Assembly (NCBI GenBank): GCA_965178655.1
Contig: OZ238266.1
Span: forward strand, 248,001-312,000
Source of the DNA: GCA-2733415 sp965178655
GTDB lineage: Bacteria; Bacteroidota; Bacteroidia; Flavobacteriales; Flavobacteriaceae
Direction: 5' to 3'
DNA: 64,000 bases
Both the position numbers and the translations under genes were made by a program. The notes below the pieces were generated by a model, which made no database searches, was not told the DNA's origin, and worked only from the letters and a program-made list of their open reading frames with translations. Shown here piece after piece: positions 34,407 to 42,492 of this stretch. Every line of letters begins with the position of its first letter. The stretch's first letter is position 1.

Positions 34407-35291
34407 CTACTTATATTTATTAAAAATATCTAAAGCCTTGTTGTATGATGCTTCAAATGCCATAGGAAGTACATTTGTAACTGCTTTTTCTGCTGTAAAG
34501 TACGAGAGCATTTTCTCGGTAGGCATATTTCCTGTAAGGCTATCCTTAGCCATCGGACACCCTCCAAAGCCTTGTATTGCGCCATCAAAACGTATGCAGC
34601 CTGCTTTATGTGCAGCCTGAACTTTTTCATGCCATGTGCTTGGTGTAGTATGCAAGTGCGCACCAAATTCAATTGCAGGGTATTTTGGTATTAAGTTAGA
34701 AAACAAATATGAAATAACTTCTGGCGTTGATGAACCTATAGTATCCGATAAGGAAATAATTTGCACCCCCATGTTAGATAATTTTTCTGTCCATTTTGCA
34801 ACAATATCTACACTCCAAGGATCTCCATACGGATTCCCGAAGCCCATTGATAAGTATGCAACCACCTTTTTATTATTCTCTTTTGCAATTTTTAAGATGT
34901 CTTGTAAACTGTCTATTGACTGCGCAATAGTTTTATGCGTATTTCGCATTTGAAAATTCTCTGATATCGAAAATGGATAACCTAAATACTCTATTTCTTT
35001 ATGTTTAGCAGCTGCCTCTGCACCACGAACATTAGCCACAATTGCTAATAATTTAGTATTTGTTCTTGAAAGATCTAATCCTGCCAACACCTCGGCTGTA
35101 TCTGCCATTTGTGGAATGGCCTTGGGCGATACAAAACTACCAAAGTCTAAAGTATCAAAACCGCAATTTAATAGCGATTGTATATATGTGATTTTTTGTG
35201 CAGTAGGAATATGTGTTTTTATCCCTTGCATGGCATCACGCGGACATTCAACTATTTTTATATGTTTGCTATTGCTGTTCATTAATTTCAA
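34407..35291 (-). CDS. Hydroxymethylglutaryl-CoA lyase
   Basis: DRE-TIM metallolyase that splits HMG-CoA to acetoacetate and acetyl-CoA, used in leucine breakdown. N-terminal VECPRDAMQGI (~14) gives the active-site Arg-Asp, and GFGGCPMAKDSLTGNMPTE (~230-248) holds the catalytic Cys and the family signature. 294 aa is typical of the bacterial form. A second ATG at 35282 is an equally good start. Leucine dehydrogenase is 7 kb away. Confidence 0.92.
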   Translation of the reverse strand: MKLMNSNSKHIKIVECPRDAMQGIKTHIPTAQKITYIQSLLNCGFDTLDFGSFVSPKAIPQMADTAEVLAGLDLSRTNTKLLAIVANVRGAEAAAKHKEIEYLGYPFSISENFQMRNTHKTIAQSIDSLQDILKIAKENNKKVVAYLSMGFGNPYGDPWSVDIVAKWTEKLSNMGVQIISLSDTIGSSTPEVISYLFSNLIPKYPAIEFGAHLHTTPSTWHEKVQAAHKAGCIRFDGAIQGFGGCPMAKDSLTGNMPTEKMLSYFTAEKAVTNVLPMAFEASYNKALDIFNKYK

Positions 35292-35309
35292 GCGTAAAAG
35301 TAGGCTATT

Positions 35310-35927
35310 TTAAAGGAGTATAAAAATTCCGATAGCTATAAAAACAATAATTTGTCCCCACTTAAAAACATATCCTATATTTTTATTTTTCTGTAGCAGT
35401 ACAGATAGTTTACTTGCTAATAACACAATCATGGTAAACATTATAAAGGCTTGAAGCATAAAAATCCCTCCAAGTATATAGAATTGTAATTTAACTGAAA
35501 GTGTGTTTGAAAATAAAAATCCTGGAAAAAACGCTAAGAAGAACAAGCTCACTTTAGGATTTAACACATTCATTAAAAAGCCTTGCTTATATAAACTTGG
35601 CAAAGATTTTTTAGAGATAGTATTAGTGTTCAAATTTATTGCAGCATTAGACTGAAAAATCTTAAAAGCCAAATACCACAAGTAGCATGCGCCTAATACT
35701 TTTATAGCTATAAATAGTATTTCAGAGTTTTTTAATAAAGCTGAGATTCCAAAAGCGACTAATGTAGTATGTACTAACACTCCAGAAACCAAACCTAATA
35801 CCGTAACTATACCATGTTTTTTACCATGAACAAGACTTTGTGTAAGCACATATATATTGTCTGGCCCTGGCGAAATTGTTAATGCCATTGCCGCTAGCAA
35901 AAAGGATATAAGAATTTCGTAATTCAA
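35310..35927 (-). CDS. LysE/RhtB family amino acid exporter
   Basis: Inner membrane protein of 205 aa with six hydrophobic helices. The N-terminal SPGPDNIYVLTQSLVHGKKHG (split: SPGPDN at ~20-25, then the GKKHG loop) is the LysE/RhtB signature, and the LNPKVSLFFLAFFPGF motif (~120) is also typical. Likely exports an amino acid; the substrate cannot be named. It sits between pyrD (5 bp) and the HMG-CoA lyase gene (18 bp) on the same strand. Confidence 0.9.
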   Translation of the reverse strand: MNYEILISFLLAAMALTISPGPDNIYVLTQSLVHGKKHGIVTVLGLVSGVLVHTTLVAFGISALLKNSEILFIAIKVLGACYLWYLAFKIFQSNAAINLNTNTISKKSLPSLYKQGFLMNVLNPKVSLFFLAFFPGFLFSNTLSVKLQFYILGGIFMLQAFIMFTMIVLLASKLSVLLQKNKNIGYVFKWGQIIVFIAIGIFILL

Positions 35928-35932
35928 TAGTA

Positions 35933-36961
35933 TTATTTTAGTAATGCTTTATTTATTTGTTTTACTAACCTAGGACCTTCATAAATAAAACCTGTAAAAA
36001 CCTGTACAAGCGTAGCGCCTGCATTTATTTTATTTATAGCATCTTGAGCAGAATGAATTCCTCCTACACCGATTATAGGAAAAGCCTTATTTGATTTATC
36101 TGATAAGTATTTAATTACTGCTGTACTTTTATCTGCAACAGGCTTACCACTTACACCGCCGTTACCAATAGCTAATAATTGCTCTGATGATGTTTTTAAT
36201 GCCGTTCTATCAACCGAAGTATTTGATGCTATAACACCATCAATTTTTGTAGCAGCAACAACTTCTATAATTTCATCTAATTGCTCATTGTTTAAGTCTG
36301 GCGCTATCTTTAATACGATGGGTTTTTCAACCTTTTCTTGTTTGTTTAACGCTTTTAAACTTCCTAAAAGTTCTAATAAATAGTTTTTATCTTGCAATTT
36401 TGCATGACTTCCTACATTCGGACAACTTACATTTACTACAAAATAATCTACATACGGATGAAGTGCTTTAAAACAATACTCATAGTCTGCAGTATAATCT
36501 TCAGGTAATGTATTGGTGTTTTTACCTATGTTCCCTCCTACAATTAAATTAGCATTTTTACCTTTTAAATTTTTAATTGCAGCAGCAACTCCTTGATTAT
36601 TAAAGCCCATTCTGTTAATTATTCCCTGGTCTTCTCTTATTCTAAACAAACGTTTCTTAGGGTTACCTACTTGTGCTTTTGGGGTAATGGTTCCTATTTC
36701 TATAAAGCCAAATCCAAAGTTTGATAATTCGGTATATAACTTTGCTTCTTTATCGAACCCTGCAGCTAAACCTACTGGATTAGGGAATTTTAAACCAAAA
36801 ACTGTGCGTTCTAATTTTTTATCTCTTACCTGATAGTTTTTTCTTAAAATAGCAGAAACAAAAGGGATTTTACTTGCAACTTTAATAAGAGTGAATGTAA
36901 AATGGTGTACTTTCTCTGGATCAAAAGAAAATAATATTGGGCGAATGAGTGTTTTATACAT
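35933..36961 (-). CDS. pyrD: Quinone-dependent dihydroorotate dehydrogenase
   Basis: Class 2 dihydroorotate dehydrogenase, an inner membrane peripheral FMN enzyme of pyrimidine synthesis that passes electrons to menaquinone. The N-terminal helix (YKTLIRPILFSFDPEKVHHF) is the membrane arm, then NPVGLAAGFDKEA (~63), NRMGFNNQG, NVSCPNVG and GVGGIHS. I start at the ATG at 36961; the one at 36976 adds five residues not seen in relatives and lies before the likely transcription start. Confidence 0.95.
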   Translation of the reverse strand: MYKTLIRPILFSFDPEKVHHFTFTLIKVASKIPFVSAILRKNYQVRDKKLERTVFGLKFPNPVGLAAGFDKEAKLYTELSNFGFGFIEIGTITPKAQVGNPKKRLFRIREDQGIINRMGFNNQGVAAAIKNLKGKNANLIVGGNIGKNTNTLPEDYTADYEYCFKALHPYVDYFVVNVSCPNVGSHAKLQDKNYLLELLGSLKALNKQEKVEKPIVLKIAPDLNNEQLDEIIEVVAATKIDGVIASNTSVDRTALKTSSEQLLAIGNGGVSGKPVADKSTAVIKYLSDKSNKAFPIIGVGGIHSAQDAINKINAGATLVQVFTGFIYEGPRLVKQINKALLK

Positions 36962-37063
36962 TTTGCAAAAATACAAATACCTAAGCAGATATTACATCAA
37001 AATAATTATAAAATTTTACGCAATTAAACAACTTATCTCTTCCTGGTATTTACTAATACTAAT

Positions 37064-37927
37064 TTACTTTATTGGCCTCATAAGACCTTCTTGTGTTACT
37101 GAGGCTACTAAATCTCCAGAGCGGGTAAAAATGTGTCCTCTAGTAAAGCCTCTTGCGCCTGAAGTGTTTGGACTTTCTGTAGAAAACAACATCCAATCGC
37201 TCAAATCAAAATCTCTAAAAAACCACATAGAATGGTCTAAACTAGCTATTTGTGTATTGCCAAAATGAGCCGTACTCGCATGAGGAAATAATGCCGTTGA
37301 TAGTATATTATAATCCGATATATAGGTTAATATTTGCTGTTTTTCTGGCATAGAAAACCCTCGCTCCTCTCCTTTAAGCTTAAACCAAACATCTGTAAAT
37401 GGTGGTAAGTTTTTCTTTTCTAAAGGATTCATTATATGAACAGGCTTAAAAGATACTGGTCGCGGTGTTTTTAAAAAATCTGAAGTGTGTTTTGGTAAAA
37501 AATCGCCTAATTGCGCCAACATATCTTCCCAACTAAACAATGTTTCAGGCAATGCAATGCCCGTTTTCATTTCTATCTGATGTGCATACCCCTCCTCTAT
37601 TTTATGAAAAGATGCTGCAAGTATAAAAATTCTTCTATTATTTTGTTTTACAACCACTCGTCTTGTAGAGAAACTTCCGCCATCCCTTATTCGTTCAACT
37701 TCAAAAAGTAACGGTAAAGACAAATCACCTGCTTCTAAGAAATAAGAGTGTAAGGAGTGTACGCTACGACTCCCAGACACTGTGTTTGTTGCAGCATGTA
37801 AAGCTTGAGCTAGCACTTGCCCTCCAAAAACAGTTGTACTTCCTATTGATATACTTTCTCCTACAAAAACATCTTTTGAAGATTCTTTTAGATTCAATAT
37901 TCTTAATAATTCATCACCTGTATTCAT
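37064..37927 (-). CDS. tesB: Acyl-CoA thioesterase II
   Basis: Double-hotdog thioesterase hydrolysing medium and long acyl-CoAs. N-terminal hotdog has VFGGQVLAQAL (~34) and LHSYFLEAGD; the C-terminal one has SLDHSMWFFRDFDLSDWMLF (~231-250), STESPNTSGARG and VTQEGLMR. The Asp, Ser/Thr and Gln positions of the E. coli TesB triad are present. 287 aa is normal. Divergent from pepT. Confidence 0.93.
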   Translation of the reverse strand: MNTGDELLRILNLKESSKDVFVGESISIGSTTVFGGQVLAQALHAATNTVSGSRSVHSLHSYFLEAGDLSLPLLFEVERIRDGGSFSTRRVVVKQNNRRIFILAASFHKIEEGYAHQIEMKTGIALPETLFSWEDMLAQLGDFLPKHTSDFLKTPRPVSFKPVHIMNPLEKKNLPPFTDVWFKLKGEERGFSMPEKQQILTYISDYNILSTALFPHASTAHFGNTQIASLDHSMWFFRDFDLSDWMLFSTESPNTSGARGFTRGHIFTRSGDLVASVTQEGLMRPIK

Positions 37928-37949
37928 AACTCTTAACTTTTTGAATACT

Positions 37950-37979
37950 CAAATTTACATTTTCAAAGCTACTTTTCAA
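37950..37979 (-). promoter_or_regulatory. Promoter of tesB
   Basis: Minus-strand -7 TAAATTTG (37950-37957) and TTG of a -33 box (37977-37979), 19 bp apart; 23 bp before the start codon. Confidence 0.55.
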
Positions 37980-38034
37980 GAACAAACTATGTTTTTTAAA
38001 TAAATACATTTATTTTCGTGCAAAATTATACACT

Positions 38035-39264
38035 ATGCAACATATTATAGATAGATTTATTAGTTATGTAACTATCGACACTGAGTCTGATCCAAACTCT
38101 ACAACTTGCCCAAGTACTGAAAAACAATGGAATTTAGCAAACAAACTTGTTCAAGAGCTGAAAGATATGGGAATGAGCGATGTTACTATTGACAAGCACG
38201 CTTATATAATGGCTACTTTGCCAAGTAATGTAACTCATAAAGTTCCTACAATTGGGTTTATAGCACATTTTGATACTACGCCAGATTTTACTGGAGCAAA
38301 TGTAAAACCTCAAATTATAGCTAATTATGACGGAAAAGATATTGTTTTAAACAAGAAAGAAAACATTGTATTATCTCCTGATTATTTTGAAGACTTGTTA
38401 TTATACAAAGGACAAACATTAATTACAACAGACGGAACCACACTATTAGGTGCCGATGATAAAGCTGGTATTACCGAAATTATGTGTGCAATGAAACACC
38501 TAATTGAACATCCTGAAATACCACATGGTACTATTAGAGTTGGTTTTACTCCTGATGAAGAAATTGGAAGAGGTGCTCATAAGTTTGATGTTGAAAAATT
38601 TGGAGCTGAATGGGCATATACTATGGATGGTAGCCAAGTTGGTGAACTTGAGTATGAAAACTTTAATGCTGCAGGTGTAAAAATTACTGTAAACGGTAAG
38701 ATTGTGCACCCTGGATACGCTAAAGGAAAAATGATTAATTCTATGCGTATTGCAAGCGAATTTATTAATGCCCTACCTAAGCAAGAAGTGCCAGAATGCA
38801 CCTCTGGATATGAAGGTTTTTATCACTTACATACCCTAGAAGGAAAAGTAGAAAAAACTAACGTACAGCTAATTATTCGTGATCATGACATGGATAAGTA
38901 TAAAGCACGAAAAGCTTTTATAGAGAACCTTGTAGCAGAATTTAATGACACGTATGGAGCTGGAACTTTTAATCTTGAAATTGTAGACCAATACTTTAAC
39001 ATGAAAGAGAAAGTTACACCAGTAATGCATATAGTTGATACTGCAGAAAAGGCAATGAAAAACCTTGGTATTACACCGCTTATTAAACCTATTAGAGGTG
39101 GTACTGATGGCTCTCAGTTATCATATATGGGCTTACCTTGTCCGAATATTTTTGCTGGAGGTCACAACTTTCACGGCCGTTATGAGTATGTACCTGTAGA
39201 AAGCATACAGAAAGCTATTAATGTTATTGTTGAAATTGCAAAGCTTACTGCCGAGAAGAAATAA
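38035..39264 (+). CDS. pepT: Peptidase T (tripeptide aminopeptidase)
   Basis: Cytosolic zinc aminopeptidase that removes the N-terminal residue of tripeptides. M20 metal site: HFDTTPD at ~80, LGADDKAG (~141), PDEEIGRGAHKFD (~174), MDGSQVGELEYENF, and GGTDGSQLSYMGLPCPN followed by GGHNFHGRYEYVP at ~378-390. 409 aa matches the family. Single gene with its own terminator. Confidence 0.97.
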   Translation: MQHIIDRFISYVTIDTESDPNSTTCPSTEKQWNLANKLVQELKDMGMSDVTIDKHAYIMATLPSNVTHKVPTIGFIAHFDTTPDFTGANVKPQIIANYDGKDIVLNKKENIVLSPDYFEDLLLYKGQTLITTDGTTLLGADDKAGITEIMCAMKHLIEHPEIPHGTIRVGFTPDEEIGRGAHKFDVEKFGAEWAYTMDGSQVGELEYENFNAAGVKITVNGKIVHPGYAKGKMINSMRIASEFINALPKQEVPECTSGYEGFYHLHTLEGKVEKTNVQLIIRDHDMDKYKARKAFIENLVAEFNDTYGAGTFNLEIVDQYFNMKEKVTPVMHIVDTAEKAMKNLGITPLIKPIRGGTDGSQLSYMGLPCPNIFAGGHNFHGRYEYVPVESIQKAINVIVEIAKLTAEKK

Positions 39265-39284
39265 AACTCAATAGATCTTTACAT

Positions 39285-39316
39285 AAAAAAGGCTCGCAAA
39301 TTGCGAGCCTTTTTTG
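39285..39316. terminator. Bidirectional terminator between pepT and yajC
   Basis: Stem GGCTCGCAA / TTGCGAGCC flanked by A6 and T6, serving the convergent pepT and yajC. Confidence 0.85.
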
Positions 39317-39335
39317 TTTTGTGTTTTTGTTAAAA

Positions 39336-39620
39336 CTATTTTTTTAGCTTAGCCGATAATTCTAGTGACAATGCAGAACGCTCAAACTTTATTTTCCCTG
39401 CACCTGTTTCAATAACACAGGTACCATCTTCATTAAGTGCTGCTATTTTACCATGAATTCCGCTTTTGGTTATTACGGCATCTCCCTTTTTTATCTCTTT
39501 AGAAAATGCTACTTCCTTTTTTTGCTTTTTCATTTGCGGACGTAAAAAGAAAAAATAAATCACGACAAACATTAAAATGTATGGTGAAAATTGTCCTACT
39601 GTTGCTATAATATTTTCCAT
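39336..39620 (-). CDS. yajC: YajC, Sec translocase accessory protein
   Basis: 94-aa membrane protein of the SecDF-YajC complex. A single N-terminal helix (YILMFVVIYFFFLRPQMKKQ, ~15-34) is followed by the KKGDAVITKSGIHGKI segment that marks the family. It follows the DUF1573 gene by 7 bp and belongs to the nusB operon. Confidence 0.93.
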   Translation of the reverse strand: MENIIATVGQFSPYILMFVVIYFFFLRPQMKKQKKEVAFSKEIKKGDAVITKSGIHGKIAALNEDGTCVIETGAGKIKFERSALSLELSAKLKK

Positions 39621-39627
39621 AATAAAT

Positions 39628-40104
39628 TTATTTTTTAGTAATAGGCGCTTCAGGAGCGGCTACCATTGCTTTAATTTTTACTTGTTCTGTCCCTTTTTCT
39701 GTATTGGCTGTAACCGTTATTGTTTGCTGTGTTAAATTTTTCTTTCCCTTTGAATTAAATTTTACAGAAAATTTTCCTGATGCTCCTGGTACTATTGCAT
39801 TTCTTGGCCAATCATTAGGTACCGTACACCCACAGCTTCCTTTAATTCCAACAATGACTAACGGACTTTCTCCTGTGTTTTCAAAATTAAACGTTGTTTC
39901 TGCAACATCTCCTTGTTTTAAATCACCAAAATCATGTAATACTTTATCAAAAGTCATTACCGGAAATTTGTTTGAGTTTATATCTCTTTCAGCAGCGACT
40001 TCTATGTTTTCAGCAGTTATTTTATCTGCTGCATTTTCTTTTTTACAAGAAATTAATGCTAATCCGCATAATATTGTAAAAGCAAGTACTTTAATGTTCT
40101 TCAT
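39628..40104 (-). CDS. DUF1573 lipoprotein
   Basis: 158-aa lipoprotein (signal ending LISC, Cys20) with one Ig-like beta domain. DFGDLKQGDVAETTFNFENT (~58-77), GSCGCTVPNDWP (~89-100) and SGKFSVKFNSKGKKN are typical of DUF1573. Function unknown; envelope location. It lies between nusB (49 bp) and yajC (7 bp), a common flavobacterial order. Confidence 0.88.
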   Translation of the reverse strand: MKNIKVLAFTILCGLALISCKKENAADKITAENIEVAAERDINSNKFPVMTFDKVLHDFGDLKQGDVAETTFNFENTGESPLVIVGIKGSCGCTVPNDWPRNAIVPGASGKFSVKFNSKGKKNLTQQTITVTANTEKGTEQVKIKAMVAAPEAPITKK

Positions 40105-40153
40105 TTTTTATTTTGTTAAATTATGTGTTGCTAAAGTAAATAATTATTTAAAC

Positions 40154-41143
40154 CTATAGCAACCCTCTACCTCTTTTTTGTAAGGCGCCAGATTTTGTAA
40201 AATCTTTTACCAAACTATCTAGTACACCATTAACAAATGCTCCGCTTTTTTTAGCAGAATATTCTTTTGTGATTTCTAAGTATTCATTAATTGTTACCTT
40301 TACTGGAATAGATGAAAATTTTAATAATTCGCAAATGGCCATTTTTAAAATTACAACATCAGACGACGCAATACGCTCGGTATCCCATTTTGGTGTTTTT
40401 TTGGTAACATATTCTGTTAATTCCTCATTATTTAAAGTAACCTTACTTAATAATTCTTTTCCAAAAGTAGCATCTTCTTCGTCTTTAAATAATTTTGCTA
40501 ATTTTATAGGACTATCAAGCGTCATGCGCTTTAGCTCCTTTAATATCATAGTGTTAACTAAAGGTAAATCATCTAACCAACTAATACATGTATCTTCATA
40601 ATAGGCATACAATTTATCATTTGGCGCTATAATCTTTTTAAAAATTTTAAGTACTAATTCTTTATCTTTTTCAAAAGAACTTTCCTGAGCAGCATACTCT
40701 AGATAAAACGACGATGATAATATTTCTTTAAGAAATATTGTAGCATATTCATCATCTAGCTCCCAGTTACTTAATGACTTTTCACTAACTTCTAACCTTT
40801 CGCCTTTATCGTTTATATTTAAGATAGCCATTTTTTTATCTTCAATAAGCATTGCTAATTCTTTATTAGATGCTATGTGATTTAGGTATACATTGTTTGC
40901 CAAGCGGTGTATATGACCTTTTTTATTTTCTGATAAAAAACTTTTTTGGGTAGTAGTATTTAGTGCTTTTGCCTTGTTCAATATAACTACAAAAAGCTGG
41001 TATTGCAACAAATATAGATCATACATGTTATCACAACTCGTTTGTAATTTTTGGTATGATGAATTTAAATCTTCATTTTTGGTAAGTTGCATTTCAAAAA
41101 TGCTTTGCATTACTTTGGTACGAATGTGTCTTCTGTTTAACAT
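40154..41143 (-). CDS. nusB: Transcription antitermination factor NusB, long form
   Basis: RNA-binding antitermination factor for rRNA transcription. The C-terminal ~130 residues carry the NusB fold: WDTERIASSDVVILKMAICE (~252-271) and VTINEYLEITKEYSAKKSGAFVNGVLD (split: VTINEYLEI, then SGAFVNGVLD). The N-terminal ~190 residues are a helical extension that E. coli NusB (139 aa) lacks, normal in Bacteroidota. It ends in GALQKRGRGLL. First gene of the nusB-DUF1573-yajC operon. Confidence 0.93.
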   Translation of the reverse strand: MLNRRHIRTKVMQSIFEMQLTKNEDLNSSYQKLQTSCDNMYDLYLLQYQLFVVILNKAKALNTTTQKSFLSENKKGHIHRLANNVYLNHIASNKELAMLIEDKKMAILNINDKGERLEVSEKSLSNWELDDEYATIFLKEILSSSFYLEYAAQESSFEKDKELVLKIFKKIIAPNDKLYAYYEDTCISWLDDLPLVNTMILKELKRMTLDSPIKLAKLFKDEEDATFGKELLSKVTLNNEELTEYVTKKTPKWDTERIASSDVVILKMAICELLKFSSIPVKVTINEYLEITKEYSAKKSGAFVNGVLDSLVKDFTKSGALQKRGRGLL

Positions 41144-41167
41144 GAATAAGAACTTTTAAATACTAAG

Positions 41168-41194
41168 GAAGCGAAAGGAAAATCCCTTCGCTTC
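41168..41194 (-). promoter_or_regulatory. Hairpin at the 5' end of the nusB transcript
   Basis: On the minus strand: 11-bp stem (GAAGCGAAGGG / CCTTTCGCTTC, one G-U pair) with an ATTTT loop. The predicted transcription start is near 41192, so the mRNA would open with this structure. No T run follows. Confidence 0.5.
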
Positions 41195-41195
41195 G

Positions 41196-41226
41196 CAAAA
41201 TTACATTATTATTTAAGGTGACCAAA
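41196..41226 (-). promoter_or_regulatory. Promoter of the nusB operon
   Basis: Minus-strand -7 TAATTTTG (41196-41203) and -33 TTTG (41223-41226), 19 bp apart: an exact match to the Bacteroidota consensus. Confidence 0.75.
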
Positions 41227-41246
41227 AATTGTCTCCTATCAATATA

Positions 41247-42350
41247 TTATTTTTGGTTTTCTTTTTTTCTTGCGTCAATTTTATTTTGAGCAATTGCTAA
41301 TGATGCACTATGTGTTGTAATACCATTTGTAGCAGCATTTTTTATAATTTCTAAAGTTGTATTATAGATATTTTCTGTTTTACGGATAATTTCTGTTTTT
41401 CCGTAACCTTCTAACTCTGCATATACGTTAATTATTCCACCGGCATTTATTACAAAATCTGGAGCGTAAACAATTCCTTTATCTGCTAGTATTTGTCCGT
41501 GAACAATTTCATCTGCCAATTGGTTATTTGCAGCACCGGCAACAATATCTACATTTAATTGGTTAATTGTAGTGTCGTTTATAGTAGCGCCTAGTGCACA
41601 AGGTGCATAGATATCTGCATCAAGTGTATAAATATTATCTCCGGTATAAATTTCTGCACCATACTTTGCTTTTACTTCTTGCAAACGCGCTTCATTAATG
41701 TCTGTAATAATAACTTTAGCGCCTTCATTTGTTAAATGCTCAACTAATGATTCTCCTACATGTCCAATTCCTTGTACAATTACTTTTTTATCTTCTAACA
41801 CATCAGAACCGTACTTATGCATTGCTGCTGCTTTCATTCCCATAAAAACACCGTAAGCAGTAATTGGCGAAGGATTTCCTGCACCTCCTCTACTTTCAGA
41901 TATTCCGGTTACATATGGTGTTACATCACGCACTAAATCCATATCAGATGTTTCCATTCCAATATCTTCTGCTGTAATATATTTACCGCTTAAAGAGTGT
42001 ACAAAAGCACCAAATCGCTTCATTAACTCAGGTGTCTTTTGCGTTTTAGCATCACCTATAATAACTGCTTTTCCTCCTCCTAAATTTAAACCTGCTACTG
42101 CAGATTTAAAAGTCATTCCACGAGACAAACGTAATACATCATTTAAGGCTTCCCACTCATTTGTGTATTGCCACATTCTAGTTCCTCCTAAGGCAGGACC
42201 TAAAACCGTATTATGTATTCCTATTATTGCTTTTAATCCACTATCTTTGTCATTGCAAAAAACAATTTGCTCATGATTATCAAATGATAACTGCCCAAAA
42301 ACTGGTGCTACTTTATGTAAATCGGCTGCGTTTATTACTTCTGATGTCAT
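41247..42350 (-). CDS. Leucine dehydrogenase (Glu/Leu/Phe/Val family)
   Basis: NAD-dependent amino acid dehydrogenase, 367 aa, that deaminates branched-chain amino acids. Substrate domain: GPALGGTRMW (~51-60) and catalytic Lys in GLNLGGGKAVIIGD (~88-101). NAD domain: GIGHVGESL (~196) and CALGATIN. Length and motifs fit leucine or valine dehydrogenase better than glutamate dehydrogenase (~450 aa). A strong promoter precedes it; no clear terminator follows before the nusB promoter. Confidence 0.88.
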   Translation of the reverse strand: MTSEVINAADLHKVAPVFGQLSFDNHEQIVFCNDKDSGLKAIIGIHNTVLGPALGGTRMWQYTNEWEALNDVLRLSRGMTFKSAVAGLNLGGGKAVIIGDAKTQKTPELMKRFGAFVHSLSGKYITAEDIGMETSDMDLVRDVTPYVTGISESRGGAGNPSPITAYGVFMGMKAAAMHKYGSDVLEDKKVIVQGIGHVGESLVEHLTNEGAKVIITDINEARLQEVKAKYGAEIYTGDNIYTLDADIYAPCALGATINDTTINQLNVDIVAGAANNQLADEIVHGQILADKGIVYAPDFVINAGGIINVYAELEGYGKTEIIRKTENIYNTTLEIIKNAATNGITTHSASLAIAQNKIDARKKENQK

Positions 42351-42405
42351 TTTAATATGTTGTTTAAGTATAATCTTTTATTAAAGAATTCTTATTTTAA
42401 GAATG

Positions 42406-42437
42406 CAAAAGTAACTGATTATTCAGCTTTCTGCAAA
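42406..42437 (-). promoter_or_regulatory. Promoter of the leucine dehydrogenase gene
   Basis: Minus-strand -7 TACTTTTG (42406-42413) and -33 TTTG (42434-42437), 20 bp apart; leader of about 52 nt. Confidence 0.7.
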
Positions 42438-42492
42438 AAAATAATACTACAATTGATTTTTATTTAAAAAAGTCTACTTTACTAAAGAATAA

